A DNA stretch of 64,000 nt from Acidobacteriota bacterium (GCA_003222895.1 QHXI01000073.1:1880-65879); one strand, 5' to 3'; positions 42,797-51,090 are shown, counted from the first letter of the stretch. Notes: generated from the letters alone by a model not told the origin. Numbers and translations are program-made.

Positions 42797-43789
42797 ATGA
42801 AGCGCAAACTGTTTGGATTGCTACGCCGGATTGGCTTTCTAATCCTGGTCGTGTGGACGGTGGTCTCGCTCGTCACGATTCTGATCGAGCTTGTCCCCGG
42901 AGATCCTGCGGTTGCGGTGCTCGGCGAACAAGCAACGCCGGAACAATTAGCTCAATTCAGGGCAAAGCACGGACTGGACCGGCCTCCGTTCTTCTTTGGC
43001 TTTCCCAGCGATGATCACGGCCAGCGTCACTTTCGCTTGTACGGTTTGGATAATCGCTACGACGATTATTGGGTAGCAATCCTGCATGGCGATTTAGGAA
43101 ATTCCTTTCGCACCGATCAACCCGTAATCGATCTAATCTTCGAACGCTATCCGGCCACGATCGAGCTGGCAATCGCGGCGATGCTGATCGCAGTGGCGAT
43201 CGCAATTCCTTTGGGAGTTGTCGCGGGAAAAAATCGGGGGACGCTCCTGGACAATGGCCTATCGGTGATCGCTTTGGTTGGAATAAGTCTGCCGAGTTTC
43301 GTTATTGGACCAATGCTCGTTTACCTCTTCGCTGTGAAGCTTGGGTGGTTGGCGCCGTCAGGCAGATTCGACTGGAGCGACATCATTCTTCCTTCGTTCA
43401 CTTTGGGTGCCGCGCTGTCTGCGATCCTGACGCGCATGGTGCGATCGTCTGTGATCGAAGAGTTGGGCGAAGGCTACGTCCGCACCGCGCGCGCAAAGGG
43501 TTTGAGCGAACGCTCGGTCGTTTACAAGCACGTATTGAAGAATGGATTAATTCCGGTGGTCACCGTATTGGGTTTGCAGCTTGGCGTTCTGCTGGCCGGC
43601 GCGATTATCACGGAAAAGATTTTTGGCTGGCCCGGGCTCGGCCTGCTGCTGGTCGAAGATGGAATTGGGAAACGCGATTATCGCATCGTACAGGGCTGCG
43701 TGCTGGCAATTAGCACGACCTACATCATCGCGAACACGCTCACAGATATGATTTATCGTTGGTTGGATCCGAGAATCCGAGTTCAGTGA
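42797..43789 (+). CDS. Dipeptide/oligopeptide-type ABC transporter permease (DppB-like)
   Basis: The 330 aa begin with a membrane helix (IGFLILVVWTVVSLVTILIE) and the DppB N-terminal signature VPGDPAVAVLGEQATPEQLA, with a short periplasmic insertion (residues about 55-90), then five further helices and the EAA loop EELGEGYVRTARAKGLSERS, which docks with an ATPase. It forms the pore with the DppC-like protein at 44276. No substrate-binding protein or matching ATPase lies in the window. Its last codon abuts the arm of the element at 43786-44273. Confidence 0.9.
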   Translation: MKRKLFGLLRRIGFLILVVWTVVSLVTILIELVPGDPAVAVLGEQATPEQLAQFRAKHGLDRPPFFFGFPSDDHGQRHFRLYGLDNRYDDYWVAILHGDLGNSFRTDQPVIDLIFERYPATIELAIAAMLIAVAIAIPLGVVAGKNRGTLLDNGLSVIALVGISLPSFVIGPMLVYLFAVKLGWLAPSGRFDWSDIILPSFTLGAALSAILTRMVRSSVIEELGEGYVRTARAKGLSERSVVYKHVLKNGLIPVVTVLGLQLGVLLAGAIITEKIFGWPGLGLLLVEDGIGKRDYRIVQGCVLAISTTYIIANTLTDMIYRWLDPRIRVQ

Positions 43790-44273
43790 CAAGTTGCGAG
43801 TGACAAGTGACGAGCAAATCAATAGTGCAAGGTTTTAGAGACCTGTTAGTCTGGCAAAAGTCGATGCTCTTGGTGAAGCAGACATATTTTCTAACTCGTC
43901 AGTTTCCAAATGATGAGAGATTCGGCCTTATCTCGCAAATGCGCCGAGCGGCAGTTTCAATCCCGTCGAACATAGCTGAAGGACAAGCCCGTCATTCGAC
44001 CGGTGAATTCATACAGTTCATTTCAAATGCGGAAGGTTCAGTAGCTGAGTTGGAGACACAACTCGAGATTGCTGTTGACTTGGGATATTGCACTCCGTCT
44101 CAAAAAGAATTCGTGCTGGCGCTTGCCGAAGACATACGAAAGATGCTCAACGGTCTTCGCAGGAGATTACAAGGCCTATGAGTTTCGCGTACGACCATCT
44201 TGCTCGCGGCTTGTTACTTATCAACCGCAATGTGACTTGCTTGTCACTCGTCACTTGTCCCTTGTCACTTGTC
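43786..44273 (+). mobile_element. Stem-flanked four-helix-bundle element between dppB- and dppC-like genes
   Basis: Left arm 43786-43814 reads GTGACAAGTTGCGAGTGACA then AGTGACGAG; the right arm 44240-44273 is CTTGTCACTCGTCACTTGTC then three more 7-bp words. GACAAGTGACGAG (43802-43814) is the exact complement of 44247-44259, and the arms share the GTGACAA word. The arms begin in the dppB-like stop codon and end 2 bp before the dppC-like ATG. The loop is the four-helix-bundle gene. Arm sequence differs completely from 7948-8381 but the architecture is the same. Confidence 0.7.
43807..44181 (+). CDS. Four-helix-bundle protein (23S rRNA intervening-sequence protein family), second copy
   Basis: The 124 aa show the family pattern: FRDLLVWQKSMLLVKQTYFL, then GLISQMRRAAVSIPSNIAEG, GEFIQFISNAEGSVAELETQ, and a final amphipathic helix ending RKMLNGLRRRLQGL. 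The GTG start (43807) lies in the left arm. It is clearly related to the copy at 7979-8356 (shared RAxVSI, NIAEG, GSVAE) but diverged, so the two are not a recent duplication. Function is not known for the family; binding to the arm stem RNA is an attractive guess. Confidence 0.87.
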   Translation: MTSKSIVQGFRDLLVWQKSMLLVKQTYFLTRQFPNDERFGLISQMRRAAVSIPSNIAEGQARHSTGEFIQFISNAEGSVAELETQLEIAVDLGYCTPSQKEFVLALAEDIRKMLNGLRRRLQGL

Positions 44274-44275
44274 TT

Positions 44276-45091
44276 ATGAATCGTCTGTCAATCATCGGCA
44301 TCGCCATCGTCGTCATCTTCGTCCTCGTGGCGATCTTCGCGCCATGGATCGCTCATTACGACGTCGGTGCGACGAATCTGGCAATGCGTTACATGCCGCC
44401 GTCCGCGGCACACTGGTTCGGAACCGACTCAACCGGCCGCGATATTTTTTCGCGAGTAGTTTTTGGCGCGCGCATCTCGCTCGAAGTCGGCTTGGTCGTC
44501 GTCGCGGTTTCCGCATTCATCGGAACATTGATTGGAGCAGTTGCCGGCTATTACGGCAGATGGATCGATGCTTTGTTGTCGGGCTACATCTTCAACGTGT
44601 TTCTCGCGTTTCCCGGACTGCTACTTGCGATCGCTTTGGTCGCGTTTCTTGGCGCCGGTCTCAACAAGTTGATCTTTGCCCTGTGTATCATCGGTTGGGT
44701 CGGCTACGCGCGTCTGATTCGCGCGCAGGTTCTGAAGGTTCGCGAATATGATTTCGTCCAAGCCGCGCGCGCCCTCGGTGCCGGAGACTTTCGCATTCTG
44801 TTCGTTCACATTCTGCCGAACGCAATCCAACCTCTGATCGTGCAAGCAAGCTTAGGAATGGCGGGCGCGGTTCTTTCTGAAGCTGCGCTTTCGTTTCTGG
44901 GCCTGGGTGTGCCGCCGCCAGCGCCGTCCTGGGGCGTAATGATCGAAGAGGCACGCGACCTCTCGACGCTGCAAGCCGCGCCTCATGCCTTGATTTTTCC
45001 GGGAATCGCGATTGCGCTCACGGTGCTCGCATTTAATTTCATCGGCGACGGCCTGCGCGAATATCTCGACCCGCGCCAACGGCGGCGATAA
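44276..45091 (+). CDS. Dipeptide/oligopeptide-type ABC transporter permease (DppC-like)
   Basis: The 271 aa begin MNRLSIIGIAIVVIFVLVAI and include HWFGTDSTGRDIFSRVVFGA, the classic DppC segment, six helices, and the EAA loop REYDFVQAARALGAGDFRIL. It pairs with the DppB-like permease. ATG 44276 follows the repeat arm directly with no Shine-Dalgarno sequence visible, so the inserted element may have changed its translation. It overlaps no gene; the ABC ATPase follows 4 bp later. Confidence 0.9.
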   Translation: MNRLSIIGIAIVVIFVLVAIFAPWIAHYDVGATNLAMRYMPPSAAHWFGTDSTGRDIFSRVVFGARISLEVGLVVVAVSAFIGTLIGAVAGYYGRWIDALLSGYIFNVFLAFPGLLLAIALVAFLGAGLNKLIFALCIIGWVGYARLIRAQVLKVREYDFVQAARALGAGDFRILFVHILPNAIQPLIVQASLGMAGAVLSEAALSFLGLGVPPPAPSWGVMIEEARDLSTLQAAPHALIFPGIAIALTVLAFNFIGDGLREYLDPRQRRR

Positions 45092-45095
45092 CCAC

Positions 45096-46133
45096 ATGCC
45101 CGCCGAAACAAAAGCAATCGTCATCGCTGTCGATCGTTTATCGAAGACTTATCCCGTTTCGTTTCTTCGGCTGAAAAAACTCCTGCGTCGAAAATTCAAA
45201 CCGCCCGTGGAAGCACTGCGCGAGATTTCATTCGCCATAAAAGAAGGCGAAATCTTTGGGCTGATTGGTCCCAACGGCGCCGGCAAAACGACTCTCACCA
45301 AAATCATTGCCACCCTCGTGCAACCAACGTCCGGCAACGTGATCGTCAAAGGTCACGACTCGGTGGCCGACGATCAGAATGTGCGTCGCAACGTCGGTCT
45401 CTCGGGTGCTGAGGAGCGAAGTTTTTATTGGCGTCTGACAGCGGAACAGAACCTTTTGTTTTTTGCGCGGCTGCATGGATTGAATGGCCGCGTGGCCAGG
45501 AATCGGATCGCGGAATTGTTTGCGTTGCTCGAGCTTCAAGAGCTTGCAACTCGCCGGTTTGCCGAATTGTCAACCGGAAACAAGCAACGCTTGTCGGTCG
45601 CGCGCGCGTTACTCGCAAAGCCGGCCGTGTTGTTGCTCGACGAGCCGACGCGCTCACTCGATCCGATCGCCGCCGCGCGTATGCGTTCGATAATAAAGTC
45701 TCTCGCGCAAACAAATAATGCGACGATCTTTTTGACTTCACATAATCTGACGGAAGTGGAAGAGCTTTGTGATCGCGTCGCGATCATCGGCAAAGGCGAG
45801 ATCCGGGCGCTCGATACTCCGCAAAATCTGCGTACGACGCATACTGAAGAAGAGCGCTTGACAATCGCTTTTAGCGGCCTGAGTGTCATCGATGCTGAAC
45901 AAGCGCTGGCAAGATCATTCAAACCTGAGTTGTTCGTCTTCGAGCCTTCGTGTCCAGATGAATCATTAGTCAAATTCACCAGGGCGGCTGATGATGATTT
46001 GCTCGACCGCGTCCTGCGCGTTTTGCAGCAGAGCGGCGCGACCATTCGATCTGTTGAGAGTGAAAGAGCGACATTGTTGGATGTGCTTGAGAGCTATGAG
46101 AAGCAGAGTGGCGAATTACCTTCTCTCTCGTAG
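45096..46133 (+). CDS. ABC-2 type transporter ATP-binding protein
   Basis: The 345 aa carry Walker A (GPNGAGKTTL), the signature ELSTGNKQRLSVARAL (a variant of LSGGQ), Walker B (AVLLLDEPTRSLD) and the switch His of LTSHN. The C-terminal about 100 residues form a regulatory domain as in multidrug or lipid exporters. It likely powers the permease encoded next (46134-46874). It starts 4 bp after the DppC-like stop but belongs to a different transporter class. Confidence 0.9.
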   Translation: MPAETKAIVIAVDRLSKTYPVSFLRLKKLLRRKFKPPVEALREISFAIKEGEIFGLIGPNGAGKTTLTKIIATLVQPTSGNVIVKGHDSVADDQNVRRNVGLSGAEERSFYWRLTAEQNLLFFARLHGLNGRVARNRIAELFALLELQELATRRFAELSTGNKQRLSVARALLAKPAVLLLDEPTRSLDPIAAARMRSIIKSLAQTNNATIFLTSHNLTEVEELCDRVAIIGKGEIRALDTPQNLRTTHTEEERLTIAFSGLSVIDAEQALARSFKPELFVFEPSCPDESLVKFTRAADDDLLDRVLRVLQQSGATIRSVESERATLLDVLESYEKQSGELPSLS

Positions 46134-46874
46134 TCAAGAGAGCGATTAGAAACCCATGATCCTTTTTCTTCGATCTTTATTTCGAAAATCTTTTCAGGAT
46201 TCGCCGATCCAAGATTCGGACAGTGGCGCGATCCTCTAGCGGCATGGCTGACCGGGTTGGCCGTACTGAATTATTTCATGACTGGATTCTCGAGCCTCGC
46301 AAACGCTATCCGTCAGGAGCAGGTGCAGGGCACACTCGAAAGCGTTTTGATGACCCCGATCAGTGTTCCGACAGTTATCGTCGCAAGTTCAACGTGGGAC
46401 TTTGTGCAGGCAACTTTTTTTTCGTCACTCTATCTTTTGTTCGGCTGGTTGTTCTTCGACGTCCATTATCGCGGCAGCTTTCTGCTGGCGCTGATGTTCC
46501 TGGTGCTGACCACAATCGTACTTTCATGCCTGGGAATTCTGTCCGCGAGTTTCGCGATGGTTTTCAAGCGGGGTGATCCATTCGGGGTATTTCTTGGGAC
46601 GGGCTCGGCGCTGTTTTCGGGCGTATTCTTTCCGACGCAGCTCATCAACCAATATGCAGGTTCACGCGTAGCAAGCATCTCGCGCGTGCTGCCGCCGACG
46701 TATGGTCTGGATGGGATTCGACGCGTGCTGATCGAAGGTCAAACTCTGGCCCAGGTGCAGCAACCGCTAATCACGCTTCTGGTGTTTTTGATTGTCCTGT
46801 TGCCGTTTTCTCTTTGGGTGTTTGGGCGCGCGGTTAGGAAAGCGAAGCGCGAAGGAAGCTTGATTCAGTATTAG
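46134..46874 (+). pseudogene. ABC-2 type permease gene, 5' end damaged
   Basis: The frame open from 46134 encodes SKIFSGFADPRFGQWRDPLA, then the classic LNYFMTGFSSLANAIRQEQV and GTLESVLMTP segment, and four further helices to the stop at 46874. The N-terminal ~45 residues with the first transmembrane helix, normal for this family, are missing and no ATG lies in the expected place. A different frame (ATG 46156) reads RSLFRKSFQDSPIQ but stops at 46239. This suggests a deletion or frameshift at the 5' end; a TTG start at 46257 (205 aa) would give a shortened protein. Confidence 0.65.
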
Positions 46875-46882
46875 GAGGAGTG

Positions 46883-47101
46883 GTGAACAATCATAACGAG
46901 ACTTTGAACACGGAGATTGATGATTATCTGGAGCGAGTTCGTTCTGGATTGGTCGATGCTAATGCCGGTAGAGTGATTGATCAAGATCGAGTCTGCGAAT
47001 GGCTCAGCACTTGGGGAACGGCTCATGAAACACAACCGCCGTTGTATACGAATTCATCGACGTCTTCACAGTTGCCACGCAGGGCGATGACTGATTTGTA
47101 A
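46883..47101 (+). CDS. Orphan antitoxin-like small protein
   Basis: About 72 aa with GTG 46883 and AGGAGG at 46873-46878. Residues about 10-47 (DYLERVRSGLVDANAGRVID then QDRVCEWLSTWGT) match the type of small antitoxins paired with ParE/RelE toxins. The last ~20 residues (QPPLYTNSSTSSQLPRRAMT) do not fit and may be read-through of a lost toxin start. No toxin gene follows before the VWA gene on the other strand, so it is an orphan or remnant. Confidence 0.55.
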   Translation: MNNHNETLNTEIDDYLERVRSGLVDANAGRVIDQDRVCEWLSTWGTAHETQPPLYTNSSTSSQLPRRAMTDL

Positions 47102-47107
47102 TTTCCT

Positions 47108-48166
47108 CTACTGTCGCGCAATCGTTGGCGCGGTCGTGTAACTATCACGTGCGCGCACGACGAGATTCGGATAACGCACTTTCACTCTAATCGATCGCTC
47201 AGCGTCGCTCGAGTTTTGTTTCGGAAAGTAGCCGAGCGTGTATTGCACTCCCAGTTCGGCCGTAATCGCTTCGAACGCCGGGCCAACATCACGCAAATCA
47301 TCGGCGCGATAGTAACGGCCGCCGGTTTTCTCAGCGAGAGCGCGCAGGTACGGTTCGCTGATCGCATAACCCTTCATCAGTCGCGCTTGCACTTTTCGTC
47401 TTGCCTTCTCACTCTTGATCGCGCTGAGGCGCTGCGGCAGTTGCGGCAGAGTATTGTACTGCACGGTGTAGATGAGCACGTCGTCTTCAGCAATCTCGTC
47501 GACGGTACTCTTGAGTGTGGCAACGCTGTTTTGATCGACGCCGTCGCTCATGAGCACGATCGCCTTGCGTCCGGGAATCGAGGCCATCTGCTTCAAAGCG
47601 AATGCTACCGCGTCGTACAGCACAGTCCCGTCAGTGACCGCGGGAATATGCAGCTTTGATTGGCGAATCGCGCTGACGTTAGCCGGCTCGGTCAGCACAT
47701 TGATCTTGCCGTCGAAAGCAATCGCCATCATCCGATCGTTGTATCGGAGACGACTGACGAACGTGTTCGCCGCGTCGCGTATTTGCGACAGCTGATACTG
47801 CGTGGATCCGCTCACATCCAACAACAGAGCGACGGTGAAAGGTTTCTCGATCGATCCGAAGGACAGGACATTTTGTTCGACACCGTCTTCATAGATGCGA
47901 AAATCTTCTTTGCGCAGATTGGCGATGTAGCGCCCGTTCCGATCCATTACGACAGTGGGAATCGTGACGAGGATCGGACTCGTTTGTGAACCACCGCGGT
48001 TCATTGCAACCTGCTCCGTTTGGCGGCTCGGGTACGAACTAGTCGAACGAAGCACTGGCGGACGCCGCGCTGGATCAGTAGTTTGGGCTTGCAAAGCAGT
48101 GGTACTGCCAAACAACACAAGAGTTATCAAAACGGTCGCTGTCTTATATCGGGTCATCACAGTCAT
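47108..48166 (-). CDS. VWA-domain protein, acidobacterial VWFA-related type
   Basis: The 352 aa have a signal peptide (TATVLITLVLFGSTTALQAQ), the family entry segment VVMDRNGRYIANLRKEDFRI, YEDGVEQNVLSF, and a von Willebrand A domain with MIDAS residues DVSGST (about 127), DGT and MSDGVD. The family is most common in Acidobacteriota and is the main taxonomic pointer here. It likely binds a ligand or protein at the cell envelope; partners unknown. Convergent with the orphan antitoxin gene. Confidence 0.92.
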   Translation of the reverse strand: MTVMTRYKTATVLITLVLFGSTTALQAQTTDPARRPPVLRSTSSYPSRQTEQVAMNRGGSQTSPILVTIPTVVMDRNGRYIANLRKEDFRIYEDGVEQNVLSFGSIEKPFTVALLLDVSGSTQYQLSQIRDAANTFVSRLRYNDRMMAIAFDGKINVLTEPANVSAIRQSKLHIPAVTDGTVLYDAVAFALKQMASIPGRKAIVLMSDGVDQNSVATLKSTVDEIAEDDVLIYTVQYNTLPQLPQRLSAIKSEKARRKVQARLMKGYAISEPYLRALAEKTGGRYYRADDLRDVGPAFEAITAELGVQYTLGYFPKQNSSDAERSIRVKVRYPNLVVRARDSYTTAPTIARQ

Positions 48167-48271
48167 TTCAGTAGCAGGCTCTTAGAGCCCTCGTCTCGAT
48201 CAATTTCAGCAGATTACAAATACTTGAAACGACGAAACCAGGCGGAATTTCAAAGGAATTCGTCGAATCAG

Positions 48272-48300
48272 GTCAGTACCATCTGCGTGAGCGGATGGGT
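48272..48300 (+). repeat. REP-like palindrome, isolated copy
   Basis: GTCAGTACCATCTGCGTGAG then CGGATGGGT: nearly identical to 11764-11792. It lies in the region upstream of the VWA gene. Confidence 0.8.
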
Positions 48301-48364
48301 TAATCACATCCTCACGATGTTCCCCGTTCCTCTCGGTTCTGTTGGGGTAGCGTCCTAATTCGAA

Positions 48365-48470
48365 ATTCTCTGCGCCACCTCCGCATTCTCTGTGTCTCCG
48401 CGTTGAGTGTATTTGAACGCAGATTCACCGCCGAGACGCGGAGCTCGCCGAGATCACTCAGAGAGGAAAA
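48365..48470. repeat. Inverted arms of CTCCGCG/TCTCTGTG words, no ORF
   Basis: The left part (TCTCTGCGCCACCTCCGCAT, then TCTCTGTGTCTCCGCGTT) is answered by CACCGCCGAGACGCGGAGCT and GAGATCACTCAGAGAGG. The 373-bp gap 48167-48539 holds only this and the REP-like copy at 48272; no ORF is supported. Confidence 0.65.
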
Positions 48471-48539
48471 TGAAATTAGGGAACTACTTCTGTTGGTCTT
48501 GCCTTTACGCGTCTGGCGTTTCGCTCTAACCTATCTTCA

Positions 48540-49304
48540 ATGTTCCGCATTATCAGATATTTTATTTACGCCTTCAGCGGAATTTTTCTGGGCGGGTTGA
48601 TCTTCGAAGCGGCGACGCTGCCTCGCGTAGCGAATTTGGGCGATGAAAATCCGGCGACAACGTCCATGATTGAAACGCGCATTCGCGAAGCTGAACGCAA
48701 TGGTCAGCAGCCGAAGCGAGTTCAAATCTGGATGCCGTTGGAAAAGATTTCGCCGCAGCTTCAACGCGCCGTGCTCGCCGGCGAAGACACGAACTTCGCG
48801 ACGCATCACGGTTTCGATTACGAGGCGATTCAACACGCGTGGGACCAGGCGCAGAAAGAAGCCGACAAGGAAGCGAAACAGGAAGGCGAGAACGATTCAT
48901 GGCTGCCGAACATGCCGGACTTCAAGCGTGGAGCATCGACGGTCTCGCAACAGCTCGCCAAGAATCTCTATCTATCCAGCGAGCGCTCGTTCATGCGCAA
49001 AGGACAGGAAGCGATCATCACGTATTTCATGGAACGCAATCTTTCAAAGCGGCGCATCCTCGAGCTTTATCTGAACGTGATCGAATGGGGCGACGGGATT
49101 TACGGAGCCGAGGCGGCATCCCAATATTACTTCCACAAACCCGCCGCGGCGCTTAATCAAAGGGAGGCCGCATTTCTTTCGGCGATGATTCCCAACCCGC
49201 GAACTGTTTTCAATCCGCAAGTGAATCCCAAGCGCGTCGCGCGACGACAACGAATCATTCTGAAGCTGATGCCGGGCGTGAAGATGCCGCAAGGCACGGG
49301 GTGA
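48540..49304 (+). CDS. mtgA: Monofunctional biosynthetic peptidoglycan transglycosylase
   Basis: The 254 aa have one N-terminal membrane helix (IIRYFIYAFSGIFLGGLIFE) and a GT51 domain: AVLAGEDTNFATHHGFDYEA (catalytic Glu in EDTNF), RGASTVSQQLAKNLYLSSER, and EAASQYYFHKPAAALNQREA. It polymerises glycan strands from lipid II at the outer face of the inner membrane. Its last 142 bp are repeated at 49907-50049, the other side of a toxin-antitoxin module. Confidence 0.93.
   Translation: MFRIIRYFIYAFSGIFLGGLIFEAATLPRVANLGDENPATTSMIETRIREAERNGQQPKRVQIWMPLEKISPQLQRAVLAGEDTNFATHHGFDYEAIQHAWDQAQKEADKEAKQEGENDSWLPNMPDFKRGASTVSQQLAKNLYLSSERSFMRKGQEAIITYFMERNLSKRRILELYLNVIEWGDGIYGAEAASQYYFHKPAAALNQREAAFLSAMIPNPRTVFNPQVNPKRVARRQRIILKLMPGVKMPQGTG
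49163..49304 (+). repeat. Direct repeat copy 1 (native mtgA 3' end)
   Basis: This 142-bp segment starting GGAGGCCGCATTTC recurs at 49907-50049 with about six substitutions and one inserted C. Copies flank the 602-bp interval holding the toxin-antitoxin pair. Confidence 0.9.
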
Positions 49305-49365
49305 CACAGCAGGCGGCTACGCTCGAAAATGTGGTAACGTTAGCACCGCTGAAAGGAAACCGACC

Positions 49366-49548
49366 ATGAGCACCGAGATTGATTCGCTGCTGACGCGCAA
49401 GTATGAGCATCTCACGCCCGCCGGAGTGCACGCGGCTCTTGCGTACTATTTCGCAAACAAACAGCAGATTGATACTGAGATCGCCGCCGATCAAGCCGAA
49501 GCCGAAAAGATTGAAAAGGAATTCCTTGAACGGCAACGGGTTGCTTGA
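49366..49548 (+). CDS. Antitoxin-like DUF433-related small protein
   Basis: 60 aa: MSTEIDSLLTRKYEHLTPAG followed by VHAALAYYFANKQQIDTEIA and a helical Glu-rich tail. The HLTPAxVHAALAYYxAN segment is typical of DUF433-type antitoxins. ATG 49366 has GAAAGGAAA upstream. Its TGA overlaps the ATG of the next gene (TGATG at 49546-49550), as in toxin-antitoxin operons. Confidence 0.72.
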   Translation: MSTEIDSLLTRKYEHLTPAGVHAALAYYFANKQQIDTEIAADQAEAEKIEKEFLERQRVA

Positions 49549-49907
49549 TGCAGATCCGCCTCTATCTCGACGAAGACGCGATGGACAATGATTTGGTGCG
49601 CGCTCTTCGACTGCGTGGCCTGGATGTCATAACAGCTCTGGACGTTGGCCTCATTGGCTCAACCGACTTAGACCACTTGGAACATGCAATTGAACGTGGC
49701 CGAGTGCTGTATTCTTTCAATGTTAGTGACTTTCTAAACCTTCACACTCAGTTTCTGGCGACCGGAAGGAACCATGCAGGGATCGTTTTCGGCCAACAAC
49801 AACGTTACAGTGTCGGCGAACAGATGCGGCGCATGGTCCGACTTGTCCAGATGCGATCGGTGGAAGGTATGCGCAATACAGTTGAGTTCCTTAGTGCTTG
49901 GGGATAG
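49548..49907 (+). CDS. DUF5615 PIN-like toxin candidate
   Basis: 119 aa beginning MQIRLYLDEDAMDNDLVRAL, with conserved acidic LDED, and LDVITALDVGLIGSTDLDHL, LYSFNVSDFLNLHTQFLATG and HAGIVFG. This is the DUF5615 (PIN-like nuclease) pattern, where Asp residues coordinate metal. Paired with the DUF433-related antitoxin, it is likely a type II toxin acting on RNA (inference from the family). The stop TAG 49905-49907 is followed directly by the second mtgA tail copy. Confidence 0.8.
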   Translation: MQIRLYLDEDAMDNDLVRALRLRGLDVITALDVGLIGSTDLDHLEHAIERGRVLYSFNVSDFLNLHTQFLATGRNHAGIVFGQQQRYSVGEQMRRMVRLVQMRSVEGMRNTVEFLSAWG

Positions 49908-50049
49908 GAGGCCCGCATTTCTTTCGGCGATGATTCCCAACCCGCGAACTGTTTTCCATCCGCAAGTGAATCCCAAGCGCGTCGCGCGACGACAACGAAT
50001 CATTCTGAAGCTGATGCCGGGCGTGAAGATGGCGCAGGGTACCGGGTGA
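49907..50049 (+). pseudogene. Duplicated 3' fragment of mtgA
   Basis: The segment repeats the last ~47 codons of mtgA with an extra C near the start (GGAGGCCCGCATTTC), so it is out of context and not translated as MtgA. It ends at the same TGA, which overlaps the GTG start of the following membrane-protein gene. Confidence 0.9.
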
Positions 50050-50646
50050 CGCAATTGAACGATCGTTATGATCCCGAGCCTCGTTGGCCCGCGGCCGTCG
50101 CTGTGATCGCGGTTGGGGGTTTGTATCTCGCGTTGCCTTCGTTTTTGATTATTGGACCGCGTTGGCTTTTTCCCGCGGTCGTCCAAAATTCTCGGTTTCG
50201 GGGTTACGGGTTTAGTGACTTTGGGAATGATCGCGTCGGTGGTCCTGCTCATCGCTGCTTTGCCGGCGCACAAAGAATCTCCCACGCAGCTTCTGGTATC
50301 GGCCGCGTCTTTGTGGGCCACAAACATTCTGGTCTTTGCTTTGTGGTACTGGCGTTTGGATGCCGGCGGTCCGCACCGGCGAGATTCGCGCGTCGGCCAT
50401 CCGGACGGAGCTTTTCTGTTTCCGCAGATGACTATGCCTGCTGATGAGAAGGTTAAGGCAGGGCAACACACCTGGTCACCAAACTTTCTCGATTATCTGT
50501 TTGTAGCTTTCAACACGAGCACGGCATTTTCACCGACGGACGTGCCCGTGCTCGCGCGCTGGGGCAAGGTCTTGATGATGCTGCAATCAATCATCTCACT
50601 GACGGTGCTGGCTCTGCTGGCGGCACGCGCCGTGAACATTCTGTGA
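50046..50646 (+). pseudogene. DUF1345 membrane-protein gene with internal deletion and frameshift
   Basis: Frame 1 from GTG 50046 reads MTQLNDRYDPEPRWPAAVAV and GLYLALPSFLIIGPRWLFPA. The continuation of the family (ILGFGVTGLVTLGMIASVVL, then NTSTAFSPTDVPVLARWGKV and MMLQSIISLTVLALLAARAV) is in another frame from about 50185. The join lacks about 15-20 residues (second helix), so a small deletion shifted the frame. If real and not a sequencing error, the gene is dead. Confidence 0.75.
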
Positions 50647-50664
50647 TGGCGCGCTGCTTCGCTC

Positions 50665-51090
50665 TCAGTTCCTGTTGATTAACTGTCTCTCACCTGTTGA
50701 TTCCACTAAAAAAGCAATTCGGTCGGCGAGGAAAAAATTGCAGATTGAGCAAGCCGCAACGCTCGCCACGTTAGCGCCCGCGATCGGCAGGCCGAGGCGT
50801 CCGACCAAAAGGCTCATAAAGATCAGATTGCCAGTGATCGAAACCGCGCCATTCGTGATGTTGAACTTGATGAGCCGGCGCAGCGTTTCGCCCCAGGTTG
50901 CAGACGGCCGATCGCTCCACGTCCAACGTTGATGCCAGACAAAGTTATTTAGTACTGCCAACTCAACTGCAGCTGCGGTCGCCGCCAGGTAACCCAACGG
51001 ATGCGGGCTGTGCGTCAAAGCGAAAAGCGCGCCGGTTTGCAAAGTGAACCCAAGCACGCCAACCAAATTAAACCTTATGAAGTGAATCAT
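50665..51090 (-). CDS. GtrA-like flippase-associated membrane protein
   Basis: 141 aa with four hydrophobic segments: FIRFNLVGVLGFTLQTGALF, LAATAAAVELAVLNNFVWHQ, NGAVSITGNLIFMSLLVG and ASVAACSICNFFLADRIAF. The VELAVLNNFVWHQRWTW segment is the GtrA signature. Members help move polyprenyl-phosphate-linked sugars across the membrane. It lies 37 bp after the CDP-alcohol phosphatidyltransferase gene and is likely co-transcribed. Confidence 0.87.
   Translation of the reverse strand: MIHFIRFNLVGVLGFTLQTGALFALTHSPHPLGYLAATAAAVELAVLNNFVWHQRWTWSDRPSATWGETLRRLIKFNITNGAVSITGNLIFMSLLVGRLGLPIAGANVASVAACSICNFFLADRIAFLVESTGERQLINRN

Noticed and set aside
45536-46045. 169-aa minus-strand frame over the ABC ATPase
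   Set aside because: It is antisense to a well-supported ATPase with all motifs; composition is that of a shadow frame.
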